Of a stretch of DNA of 64,000 nt, positions 45,701-54,100 are shown one piece after another. The notes below the pieces were generated by a model that was given only the letters and a program-made list of their open reading frames with translations, was not told where the DNA came from and made no database searches. A program made the position numbers and the translations under genes. How positions within the stretch are numbered: position 1 is the stretch's first letter; every line of letters begins with the position of its first letter. Source of the DNA: a virus; IMG/VR virus record IMGVR_UViG_3300017782_000002, positions 55,817-119,816 of that record, one strand, 5' to 3'.

Positions 45701-48155
45701 ATATAATGCTTTTAGTGAAATAGGTAGATGGGTAAAACGTAATGATATATCTGACCAGGAGTACAGAGTGTATTTACAAAAGTATTATGATATACTAGAT
45801 GACTATGAAACTGCTGTAAGAGAAGAAGGTGTTCCTACAGGTGCAACAACAATGAGAGAAGGTATACCTGTAATTAAAAAAGAGTTTGTTGAAGTTAGAG
45901 AAATTAGCAGTGAGGGTCTTGATCTAGTTAATGAAAAGTATAGAAAGCTTAACAACCCAACTACAGAATTACAACAAGCACAACTTGAATATTACAACAT
46001 GTTTATTGATGTTTATCAAGATGAGCTTATGGAAAAATTACCTGAGAATGTTAAAATGATAGGTAAAGTTCCAGTAATACAAGGAGAAGTAACTAATAAA
46101 TTAAAAGACAAAAGTAATTTATTAGGTAAAATGTGGGCAGGCATGAAGAAATTTGGTTCAGATCTTATACATCCTAGCACAAAAGTTAAAAAAGTATTTA
46201 CAGATGAAAACGGAGATATAATTCATAATTCTTTACCGTTATTTTTTACAGGTAGTATTGCAGACGAACAAACATATCAGGCTTTAGTTAATGAGCTAGA
46301 TACATTGAAAGATAAAATGAAAGATGCTGCTTCACAAAAGGAAGCAAATGTAATAAATAAAGAAATAAAAGCATTAAGAGGTAAGATAAAAGCAATAGAA
46401 AGAAAGCCTACACCAACAACATTAAGTATGGACATGACAGATTCTTTACTTAAGTTTAGTGCTATGGCTGAGAACTATGAAACAATGGCTCAAGCTGAAG
46501 ATACACATTTAGCTATGCTTAAGGTTTTAGAAAACAGAACATACACTAATTCTAGAGGAGATATAAAAACTCTTGATGAAAATAATGAAGCTAAAGATGC
46601 TGTAGATAATGTAGGACAAGAAGCTAAAATGGTGCAGAGAGCTAAGAAGTGGATGAAAATGGTGTTCTACAATAATGATCAGGATGTTAAAACATTCTGG
46701 GATAAACTTACTAAAGGTCTTATTAGTTATACATCTCTTGCATATGTAGGTACAAACGTTTTTGGTAATATAAACAACTATGCTTTTGGTAGAATATCTA
46801 ATACTATAGAAACGTATGGTCAACGGTTTTACAGCAGAAAAGGTATGGCTAAGTCTGTAATAGGATTTAATAAAAGAATGATACCAGACTTTATGTTACA
46901 TTTAGGAAAGGTTGCGCAAGAAAAAACAGATAAAAGTGTCCAATATAAAGACCAAATACCTTACAGTAAATATGCAGCAATGGTTGCCTTCTTTAGAATG
47001 ATGGACAGTAAAGCAGATCAACGTGAATCAGGAGATGTAGGAGATATGTGGAACAAGTACACAAGTTGGGCATACGCATTACAAGATGCTGGAGAATTTA
47101 ACGTACAAAGTAAGATTGGTATGGCAATACTACACTCTACTACTGCTGTAAATCCTGCTACAAATGCAACAATGAGTTTATATGATGCTCTAAGTTTTGA
47201 TAGAACTACTGGAGATGTAAAACTAAAAGACGGGTTTACAAAAATAAAAATGTACAACTCAGAAAAGTTAATGGATTGGAATGCGGATACTAAGTATGAC
47301 ATAAGAAACTATATAAGAGAGACAAATAAGATCATACATGGTAACTACGCATATGAAGACAGAATGGTAATGCAGTCACACTCTTTAGGACAACTAGCTG
47401 CACAATTCCATAAGTGGGTAGCACCGTCTATAAAGGCTAGATTTAGACCAGAGTACTTTGATGAGAACTTAGGATGGATGGAAGGTAGATACTTGACGTT
47501 TTGGAATTTTTTAGGTTACGCTTACAAGAATATAGGTAATGCAATGACAATGGGGGCAGACTATAAAGAATTCCATGGAGAGAAGGGAGAACAAAAACTA
47601 CAGAATGTACACAGGGTGATGGGAGAGATAGCTGTTATTATGAGTACATACTTAATAAAACAAATGTTGATGTCATTATGGGGGATGAGTCCTGATGATA
47701 GTGATGAAGGTAAGAGATTAAAGAAAATGAAACAAAGAAGAGAAGCTTTAAGAAAAATGCAAGGCTTAGAACCTGAAGTTTCTGACTTAACAAAAAGACT
47801 TAGGAATGTTTTAGTGTACCAAATGGACAGACTACATGATGAAACAGTTTTGTGGGTTCCTATTCCAGGAGCAGGTGGTCTACAACAGATGGGACACTTT
47901 ATCCAAAATCCTATTGCATCATCAAGAACTCTTGGTGAAATGGGTGAAGCTATAGAGATGACTGCACGTACAGGATTAACCTGGGGCTTTAGTAGTGAAG
48001 AAGATTTTTATTCAAACAAAGATGTTGTATACCAAAGAGGTATAAGCGCTGGTAAGATGAAACTAGGTAAAGAGTGGGGTGATGCTGCTCCTTTCCTATA
48101 TACCGCTAACAAGTGGAGGAACTTCATACAAATGAATGACTTCTACATAAAATAG
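42762..48155 (+). CDS. Giant cargo protein with degenerate zincin-like domain
   Basis: 1,797 residues from the chosen ATG at 42762, which overlaps the polymerase stop (TAATG). An in-frame ATG 12 bases earlier is less likely. Residues ~190-290 resemble a zinc-peptidase fold: YYKGNAVIIKG strands, then E225-E-V-L-H229-P where HExxH would be, then a helix with QELVTQALSRHF. The first zinc His is replaced by Glu, so it is probably inactive or structural. Residues ~455-560 have an alpha/beta pattern vaguely like a PD-(D/E)XK core but without a clear catalytic set. The middle (~650-1200) is helical and charged. The C-terminal third (GNYAYEDRMVMQS, QFHKWVAPSIKARF, EGRYLTFWNF) looks strongly conserved, as in proteins beside crAss-like polymerases. 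It is probably co-injected with the polymerase. Confidence 0.7.
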   Translation: MARCFNQNTKEYKDLLKVHGDTFTVDLLINDWQSMTGSESIPSTLDVDNMLNSSDVIMSLRRDSLENSLLRNLANKNIISKYNNRWYVNVTVPGVEKGSPTNLKNNVGRLQNYLRNQNLANAVSLKRTANTYEVIVNNDMFTKRDLIADRSNQDSTKIIEVLNHLNNLFPQVKVRYMTPGEAKTAYDSLPKASKRKVQFKDIKSFYYKGNAVIIKGRVTKDTAVEEVLHPFVDALYKSNGKLFSNMLSEAKKTFPELAQQIESAYSAKKGFSAKDRGQELVTQALSRHFNNEYETTPSKPWYKSIKDFLKWFSDIIKDVYKNYMGGKLKLNVGFIRSDMTMSEMAKMLNTSEFEFRLDLNVMGDRMVQYSLSKGMQSLVDTARMQSNPTQSKIITRILHQVEDIDDVFDSLGASRVTMDSKSGEFVDVDSGDILESLENKVHSSNTDYSYIVEGIMNQDDTLIDPSNNIRAIAARIDGMKEDGSVILPGVVLADPASGIATKATALRIRPDGSITVISIMKESDAKGKQSTYINAQRQILENIGYDVTDESFTIFTDNKGAYTYTKMHRDSHNAEAVEELVPSDIDTENKSIVDEILGVNRKVEGDNPTEDSIEGEPEFLDSPTYDALFGVLKPYRKVLLKREQGIKTARNIVSMDGGRKEIIEQVQMSRLIVEQMYERPEEIKRIYVDVIKDALRQLEEIKEYATNPENFDKPEFISKILNWQKYIENFRGLVNLTESVGLNKSELKYKDNLQKALNDIIGIRKADSSIVEKGIFDIAIKDYVRELIKNNSNRNFTPSQLDELLTTARDINAVEYQSGDMATSRDTILALMDKLYKRDRQKVLDKVEARAPRIRAAALKLARLNASNKIDYSFMLEFDDDGNFTGRYVTKVGKNYTDKQREVRSKLYDENGFRKYITIENKEEATDEQLNHNKQLAKDKEEYGKFMRAEIKTETGVEDGEYHKYSDDFKEARSKHEVYIYNAFSEIGRWVKRNDISDQEYRVYLQKYYDILDDYETAVREEGVPTGATTMREGIPVIKKEFVEVREISSEGLDLVNEKYRKLNNPTTELQQAQLEYYNMFIDVYQDELMEKLPENVKMIGKVPVIQGEVTNKLKDKSNLLGKMWAGMKKFGSDLIHPSTKVKKVFTDENGDIIHNSLPLFFTGSIADEQTYQALVNELDTLKDKMKDAASQKEANVINKEIKALRGKIKAIERKPTPTTLSMDMTDSLLKFSAMAENYETMAQAEDTHLAMLKVLENRTYTNSRGDIKTLDENNEAKDAVDNVGQEAKMVQRAKKWMKMVFYNNDQDVKTFWDKLTKGLISYTSLAYVGTNVFGNINNYAFGRISNTIETYGQRFYSRKGMAKSVIGFNKRMIPDFMLHLGKVAQEKTDKSVQYKDQIPYSKYAAMVAFFRMMDSKADQRESGDVGDMWNKYTSWAYALQDAGEFNVQSKIGMAILHSTTAVNPATNATMSLYDALSFDRTTGDVKLKDGFTKIKMYNSEKLMDWNADTKYDIRNYIRETNKIIHGNYAYEDRMVMQSHSLGQLAAQFHKWVAPSIKARFRPEYFDENLGWMEGRYLTFWNFLGYAYKNIGNAMTMGADYKEFHGEKGEQKLQNVHRVMGEIAVIMSTYLIKQMLMSLWGMSPDDSDEGKRLKKMKQRREALRKMQGLEPEVSDLTKRLRNVLVYQMDRLHDETVLWVPIPGAGGLQQMGHFIQNPIASSRTLGEMGEAIEMTARTGLTWGFSSEEDFYSNKDVVYQRGISAGKMKLGKEWGDAAPFLYTANKWRNFIQMNDFYIK

Positions 48156-48160
48156 ATATT

Positions 48161-48490
48161 ATGTCTGAAAAGAAAAAGGCTTATAAACCTTTACCTGAAT
48201 ACTTAGCTATTGGTCCTTCTGATATACATGGTGTTGGTATATTTGCTAAAGAGGACATCCCAAAAGGAGTTGACATGGGGATCACACATGTTTATGATTC
48301 TAATTTCCTACATGAGTATGTACGTACACCTTTAGGAGGTTTTGTTAATCATAATGAAAAGCCTAATTGTGAGCTTATAGAAGATGAGCAGGACATTGCA
48401 TATAAAAGAATTAGGACTACAGAAAGAATAGAGATGGGTAAAGAACTTACCCTTAAGTATTCTATGTATGATATTTGTAACTATCTATAG
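48161..48490 (+). CDS. Minimal SET-domain protein
   Basis: 109 residues, essentially only a SET core. It shows the three signature blocks in order: IHGVGIFAKEDIPKG (22-36, cofactor-binding GxG), GGFVNHNEKPNC (59-70, the NH.(C)xPN block that shapes the S-adenosylmethionine pocket), and IEMGKELTLKY (90-100, the GEELTxxY-like block with the active-site Tyr). SET enzymes methylate protein lysines; the target here is unknown and could be a host or virion protein. No pre- or post-SET Cys cluster is present. It starts 5 bases after the giant cargo gene, so it is expressed with virion genes. It could also be a SET fold reduced to a binding role. Confidence 0.85.
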   Translation: MSEKKKAYKPLPEYLAIGPSDIHGVGIFAKEDIPKGVDMGITHVYDSNFLHEYVRTPLGGFVNHNEKPNCELIEDEQDIAYKRIRTTERIEMGKELTLKYSMYDICNYL

Positions 48491-48587
48491 GTAGTCTATA
48501 ATACAATCTTTCTATCCAACACATTAGCTTGGCCAAATTATTACTAGTTTATCTTTTAACATTTTCTTAATATTAAGTTAACATAAG

Positions 48588-48640
48588 CAGGGGCTATATT
48601 GTTTATATTATTAATATGAAACGTATAGATATAACCCCTG
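48588..48640 (-). other. Inverted repeat in nrdJ 3' region
   Basis: Arms of 12 bases (48588-48599 and 48629-48640) pair fully in minus-strand RNA: CAGGGGUUAUAU with AUAUAGCCCCUG, including one U-G pair. In plus-strand RNA the same position is a C-A mismatch. The loop is 29 bases and holds a smaller ATATT/AATAT hairpin. There is no U-tract, so it may be a 3'-end stabiliser or a non-classical terminator for nrdJ. A 12-base palindrome, CTTAATATTAAG, lies nearby at 48566-48577. Confidence 0.45.
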
Positions 48641-48690
48641 TAATTTATGTATTGATTATGGTTGTTGTCTTTGCTTTAGGTACTATGTAA
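48616..48690 (+). CDS. Possible 24-residue single-TM micro-ORF
   Basis: Encodes MKRIDITPVIYVLIMVVVFA and four more residues: a short basic start and one hydrophobic helix. It overlaps the nrdJ 3' end by 8 bases on the opposite strand and lies in the loop of the inverted repeat, so it may be chance. The strong membrane-helix character is the only support. Confidence 0.3.
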   Translation: MKRIDITPVIYVLIMVVVFALGTM

Positions 48691-50542
48691 TTTCACAGCT
48701 ACCACCAGCACAAGCTAACTCACCTTTTAAATCAGTATTATCATCAAGTTCTACAACCTTTGACAAGTCAACAGATGTAAGAGCTTTTAGTAATTCTTGA
48801 TACTTATCTTTTGAAATATCTTCAAATGGAGCTTGTGTATATGTACCACCGTTGTATGGTAATACAGCTAGACCATTATAACAATCTCTATTATCCCACA
48901 TCCATTTACCTGCTTTATCCCATTCATCTTCTTTCAAAGATACTGTTGCAGATACGTTGTGACTATTAGATCCTGTTCTGTGTCCATTACTTACCCAACC
49001 ATCTGAAATTAATTTGATACGTTTTAATAAATCAAATGCTGATTCAGTTCTTACTATAGAACCTTTTGGTGCTGCTTGTGGTATTGAAATAACAGCAGTA
49101 TCATGCGGTCTAAAGTATTCATCTTCTACTAATTCCGGGTGATTGTTTACCAAATATGTATAGATAGATTCATTTTTACCTACACGTAGTCTACGGATAT
49201 AAAAATCATTATGCCATGCATGAATACCAGAAGAAGTACCAAGAGTTAAAGATGTTGTACCAGCAGGTTTAACACATGTAGTTCTTGCTGCTTTATTTAC
49301 ACCAATCTTTTTTGCTATTCTTGCGTTCTCTCTTTTAACTAGAGATGCTGCTTCACCCATGTCTAATTTTAAAACTTTTCCACTAGCTATACCAGTCATA
49401 GATACACCAATAAGAGCATCCTTTTCTGTAGTTTCTTGCCAAATTTGTCTTAAGTAATGGAAATTAGTATAGCCAGCTTGCAATGTACCTATGAATGCTG
49501 CACCCTTTACTCTTTTGTTTAACTCTTCTTGTGTGCTAACATCTGAAACATTTACTTCACAAAGATTACAAAACTGATATGGACGTAAAGCAATTTCACA
49601 ACATGGGTTAGTACCCCAGTCTTTATCATTGTTAAAATAAATACCAGGCTCACCAGATCCAGAAAGTTCAATACGCTTCCATACATCTGTAAAAAAGTCT
49701 TTAGTAATTTTATGTCTCATTAATACAGCAGAGTTATTAGCTCTACCTCTTTGTGGATTTTTTTCCCACCAGTCACCTGACTTGCAAGAAATCATTTCAT
49801 CATCATGAGCACTAAAAAGACTAATAAGAGCAGCACGTCTAATACCTCCAGCTAATACTGCATCAGCAATATAACAAACTATATCATGAACTTCTAAAGT
49901 ACTTAATTGATCTCCATCTTCTTTATTACTTAGTATACCTTCTACTTTAAGTAAGCATTCTTTAAGTGGTTGAGGACCAGGAGCTTTACCACCAGATGTT
50001 ACGAGCCTAGCACCCTTTGGTCTAATATCTGAAAAATCAAATATGATCTTAGAAGATCTACCATTTAAATATGATTTCATTAATAATTTAACTGCGTCAG
50101 CCCAACCTTCTATAGAGTCACCAATTAAATATCTTTTAGTTCTTTTTGTATAAGGTTTGTTTATAGGAGGCAGTTGAGCAACATGATGATTTTGAACAGA
50201 ATAACCAACGCCTGTTCCACCTAACAACAAAAACATACACTCACTAAATGAATCAACATGATCTATAGGCATATAAGCACAATTGTATATTCTATTAGGA
50301 GCAATTTCAATTGGTTTACCACCAAATTGCATTGATCTCATTGATGGTAATATCTGTTTATCATAAACCATCTTATATACTTCTTCTATTTCATCTTTAA
50401 TGTGCGGGTATGACTTTAAGTGCATGTCCTTGTTTCTTGTAACTAATTCTTCCCATGTTTCTCTTCTGTTCAATTCTGGAAGATATTTAGCATATTTCAT
50501 ATGGACAGTAATATCACTTAGAATCTTGTTGTTTAATTCCAT
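48683..50542 (-). CDS. nrdJ: Class II (adenosylcobalamin-dependent) ribonucleotide reductase, monomeric type
   Basis: 619 residues from the ATG at 50542; a 37-residue upstream extension was rejected because it is Cys/hydrophobic, unlike the family, and lies over the predicted 5' leader. It reduces ribonucleotides to deoxyribonucleotides using a cobalamin-generated thiyl radical, feeding phage DNA synthesis. Visible residues are Cys88 (NCAY) and Cys325 as the likely disulfide pair, Cys314 in NPCCEI as the thiyl-radical Cys (family usually NPCGEI), the GEPGIYFNND region, the CVKPAGTTSLTLGTSSGIH phosphate-binding loop, and C-terminal Cys611/Cys616 for re-reduction by thioredoxin-like partners. 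It is the only clear minus-strand gene, with its own host-type promoter, which suggests early expression. No separate B12-binding domain or intein is seen. Confidence 0.95.
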   Translation of the reverse strand: MELNNKILSDITVHMKYAKYLPELNRRETWEELVTRNKDMHLKSYPHIKDEIEEVYKMVYDKQILPSMRSMQFGGKPIEIAPNRIYNCAYMPIDHVDSFSECMFLLLGGTGVGYSVQNHHVAQLPPINKPYTKRTKRYLIGDSIEGWADAVKLLMKSYLNGRSSKIIFDFSDIRPKGARLVTSGGKAPGPQPLKECLLKVEGILSNKEDGDQLSTLEVHDIVCYIADAVLAGGIRRAALISLFSAHDDEMISCKSGDWWEKNPQRGRANNSAVLMRHKITKDFFTDVWKRIELSGSGEPGIYFNNDKDWGTNPCCEIALRPYQFCNLCEVNVSDVSTQEELNKRVKGAAFIGTLQAGYTNFHYLRQIWQETTEKDALIGVSMTGIASGKVLKLDMGEAASLVKRENARIAKKIGVNKAARTTCVKPAGTTSLTLGTSSGIHAWHNDFYIRRLRVGKNESIYTYLVNNHPELVEDEYFRPHDTAVISIPQAAPKGSIVRTESAFDLLKRIKLISDGWVSNGHRTGSNSHNVSATVSLKEDEWDKAGKWMWDNRDCYNGLAVLPYNGGTYTQAPFEDISKDKYQELLKALTSVDLSKVVELDDNTDLKGELACAGGSCEIT

Positions 50543-50615
50543 TCTTTTAATTTTTAGTAAGGTTAATAATTGTGTAGTAAAACAAGATACTAAATTATCT
50601 TGAATTTGGCACGTG

Positions 50616-50648
50616 CAAATATACAAAAGTGAAAACAAAAAATCCAAA
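50616..50648 (-). promoter_or_regulatory. Bacteroidota-type promoter of nrdJ
   Basis: On the minus strand, TTTG (50648-50645) is followed after 21 bases by TATATTTG (50623-50616), an exact match to the TTG-N19-21-TAnnTTTG consensus of Bacteroidota primary sigma factors. It would give a leader of roughly 65 bases before the 50542 start, and would allow transcription by host RNA polymerase. Confidence 0.75.
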
Positions 50649-50826
50649 TTCAAACATGTAAGCTTGTCTTTCTTTTTTTTCTTTTAAAAAGAACCCATTA
50701 AACAATGTGTTTTCTAAATTAACCACGCTATAACAAAAGCCAATATTAATATTATTCCTTGAAATAATATGCAATTCAAAATTATGTTTTTTCATATGAT
50801 ATTGTTTTTTGTTAATGTAATTTTTT

Positions 50827-50835
50827 GTATATTAT
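50827..50835 (+). promoter_or_regulatory. Candidate promoter core GTATATTAT before fibre operon
   Basis: TTTTTTGTATATTATATATAG lies 42 bases before the 50878 start and is the best match to the core seen at 1306 and 17910. TTG trinucleotides lie 16 and 23 bases ahead of TATATTAT. It probably drives the 50878 fibre and lysis operon. Confidence 0.45.
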
Positions 50836-50877
50836 ATATAGATAGAGTAACGGCAAAAGTAATAAAAAACATTCAAT

Positions 50878-51162
50878 ATGAAAACTCAACTAAATAAAAT
50901 GACTAATATAGTCATACCTTTTGGTCAAACAGGGGCCATCACAAATAAAATATATAACGAACAGTTTAGGACATTTTCTGTGTACAACAATTCAGGAAAC
51001 TGCACAGTAAAAATAAGAGAGAATGGAAATGTTATGACTATACCAGTAGGAGTAACTGTAAACTTTGATGCTGCAACAGAAGGTAATAATACAATAAACA
51101 AATTCCCAACACAGGCTTTTGAGGTAAATGCAACTGACTGTGTAGTAGTAGGAACAATTTAA
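50878..51162 (+). CDS. Small beta-rich virion-like protein
   Basis: 94 residues. It has alternating strand-like segments (FRTFSVYNNSG, CTVKIRENGNVMTIPVGVTVNF, FEVNATDCVVVGTI) typical of a compact beta-sandwich such as a decoration or fibre-head protein. There are two Cys and no signal peptide. It comes first in the operon with the SprB-like fibre, 12 bases upstream of it, which suggests an adaptor or structural partner. The family is not recognised. Confidence 0.6.
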   Translation: MKTQLNKMTNIVIPFGQTGAITNKIYNEQFRTFSVYNNSGNCTVKIRENGNVMTIPVGVTVNFDAATEGNNTINKFPTQAFEVNATDCVVVGTI

Positions 51163-51174
51163 AAAATATAAAAC

Positions 51175-54100
51175 ATGTCTAGAAATTCAACCCATATAAA
51201 TTGTAATCAAGTTGCAGGAACAGTTAACCAAGGTATTTGGAAAAACGATTGTGATCCTTGTGCAACATCACCTTTTGCTATTAACAATATTACTGTTTGG
51301 CATAGGTTTAACTTTGGTGTAAATAATCACGCTACTCCTGCTGACATATTAGCTAACGTTGCTAATGCTGCTACTATATCACAATGGGATGATCAAATAG
51401 GCTCAAATGATGCTGAACAACAAACATTAGCTGATGCACCAACATGGTATTCTACAGATACTTCTCATAAAGTTACAGCAGGTAATCATTTTGATTTATC
51501 TTCTGCTATCACTTATGGTGCAGCTGCAGACTTTACAGTTTTACTTGCTTATGTGCCGTTAATAAATACAACTCCTTCAGGTCAAAAATTATGGGATCAA
51601 GCTGGTGGACAAAACTATCTTAAGTGGGATAGCCCTACTCAACTTACATTTAGATTAGCAGGACTTAATCATGTAGTAACAGGACCGGCTATACAATTAA
51701 CTGACTACACAAACTTTGTAGTTAGAAGATGTACAAACATGTGTCAAATATTTATAGCAGGTGTTCCATGGGGAGCTGCTTTCTTAGCAGCAGGTGCTTT
51801 AACAATAGAAAGATTAGGACCAGACGCTAATGGTTACATTGCTGCGCACATGCAATTTGACAGATGTTTAACTGATAAAGAAATATGGTGTCTTGATTGT
51901 TATAACAGTAATCAAAGTGATGAAGAAAATCCTGTAACATGTAATATAGGTGATTTTAAACTAGCTTGTAATGGTGATACAAACGGATCATTAACAGCAA
52001 CTATGTTTAATGCAACAGGAACTGTAACTTACTTATGGTCTCCTGGTGGACAAACAACACAAACAATAACTGGTCAAGGAGCAGGTACTTATACTTGTAC
52101 TCTTACTGACTCAGCATCTCCAGCAAATGTTTGTACAGCAAGCGGAGTTGTTACTGAACCAGTAGCTTTAGCATGTACAGTAACTGGAGTTAATCCTCAG
52201 TATATACTTAATAGTGCTGGCCAACAAATTTTAACAACAGGTAGTGTTTCAGCAGTAGCTACTGGAGGATATGGTGCAGGATGTACATTAACTTATGCAT
52301 GGACTAGAAACGGTAGTGCTATATCAAATGCAAATGGTGGAATGGCAGCTCCAGGTAATGTTGCATCATTTAATGTAACAGAAAATGGAGTTTATGCAGT
52401 AACTATAACAGATTGTTATGGTTGTACTACAACGTGTAATGTTACTATAACAATTCCTAACCCACCTAGTACTTTAGATATAGAATGTTGTTACGAAGCT
52501 GCAGGCTGTACAGATGAAGATATTAAATGGGCAATTATGTTAGACTCTACTGCAACTTTCCCTTGTACTATAACTGCATCTGGTTCTACATCAGGAACGG
52601 CTTCTTGGTCTCCTGTAACAATTTCTTCTTTACCTTCATCAACTTCAATAGACGGTTCTCAGTATGATATGTTCTCTTGTGAATCTAGCGGCCCTTGGGC
52701 TTATGGAAGTAATGCACAAAAGCTTTCTCCAGGTGAAACTTGGACGCTTACTGTAACTGACAGTTCTTCTCCAGCAAGGAGTCAAAGCTGTTCAGTTAAT
52801 ATAGTTAATCCTCCTGCTCTTACTTTAACATCATCAGTTACACAACCAACAATGTGTGAACATGGTGGATCTGTTTCTGACGGTGATATTACTTTTAATG
52901 GATCAGGTGGTAACCCAAATTGTAATCCGTGGACTTACTCAATAACTGGACCAAACAGTTTTTCAACTACTAATAACTATGTATTAAATGCAGCTCCAGG
53001 TACATACACTTTAACAGTGACAGATGCTTGTGGTTGTTCAGCAACACAAAATGTAACGCTGACTTGTCCAATAACAGCAGACATGACTGTAACTAATACA
53101 GATGTAAGCTGTAGACCAGTTCAAAGTGAATTAAACCCTAACCCACAAATACCTTGTGATGCAACGGCTACATTTACTGCAAACCCAACTTCAGTAACTG
53201 GATATACATTTGAAGCAATCCTTATGGATCCATCAGGTGTAGTTATATATAACTCAGGACAACTAGCAACTTTTAATGCTGCAACGGTTACTGGTTTATG
53301 TATTGGTAATTATACTTGGACTTATTTTGCTACTAACACAACTTCTGGTTTAACATATCAGGTAGACAGTGGATCGTTTACAGTTGCAGCTCCTCCCGCA
53401 TTAAGCGCAACAACAGTTGCTAACTTTATTCACTGCTTTGGAGGATCAACAGGAACAATTGATTTAACACCAAGCGGAGGAACACCTGGTTATACTTATT
53501 TATGGACAGCAGGAGCAACTGGAACAGTGCCTGCAGGTCAATCTACAAATCAAGACTTAACAGGTTTAGTATACGGAATATATTTCTGTACTATTACAGA
53601 TGCTAACGGATGTACTTTAACTATATCACAAAGTGTAAATGGATCAACTTGTCCTTTAACAATATATGGTATAGTACCAGAAATACCATGTCCTGGTCAA
53701 ACTACTAGTATTAAACAATTGTATATAACTTGTGGAACAGGTCCTTATACTTACGCATGGGTTGCTTCTAACGGTGGATCTTTAGGATCAAACTCATCAA
53801 CAGCAGATCAGTTAGTTGGCATAGGGGCAGGTACCTATACAGTTACTGTTACTGATGATAACGGTTGTACTGGAACTCAATCATGGACAGTAGTAGCACC
53901 TTCAGCAATATCTGGATCTATTACAGGAACAAACGTTGGCTGTAAAGGAGAAAGATCTGGAGCAGCACAATTTGACCAGTGGGCAGATCAACAATTTAGT
54001 GGAGCTAGTTACTTATGGACAACAGATGCAGGTTTTACAACACCTAACCCGTACGGACCATCTACCAACTCTTACATTAGTTCAGTACCAGCAGGAACAT

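Larger units (their letters stand above)
50543..50877. other. 335-base divergent intergenic region
   Basis: It separates minus-strand nrdJ from the plus-strand fibre operon. It contains the nrdJ promoter and leader (minus strand), a long T-rich stretch near 50668-50685, and the plus-strand promoter candidate at 50827. A 66-codon minus-strand frame here has biased, low-complexity composition and no family features, so I treat the region as regulatory and non-coding. Confidence 0.7.

Noticed and set aside
50543-50653. 37-residue N-terminal extension of NrdJ
   Set aside because: Composition is unlike the family, and the extension overlaps the predicted promoter and leader; the ATG at 50542 gives a normal-length enzyme beginning MELNNK.
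50595-50795. 66-codon minus-strand frame upstream of nrdJ
   Set aside because: It covers the nrdJ promoter and leader, has aromatic, low-complexity composition and no recognisable domain.
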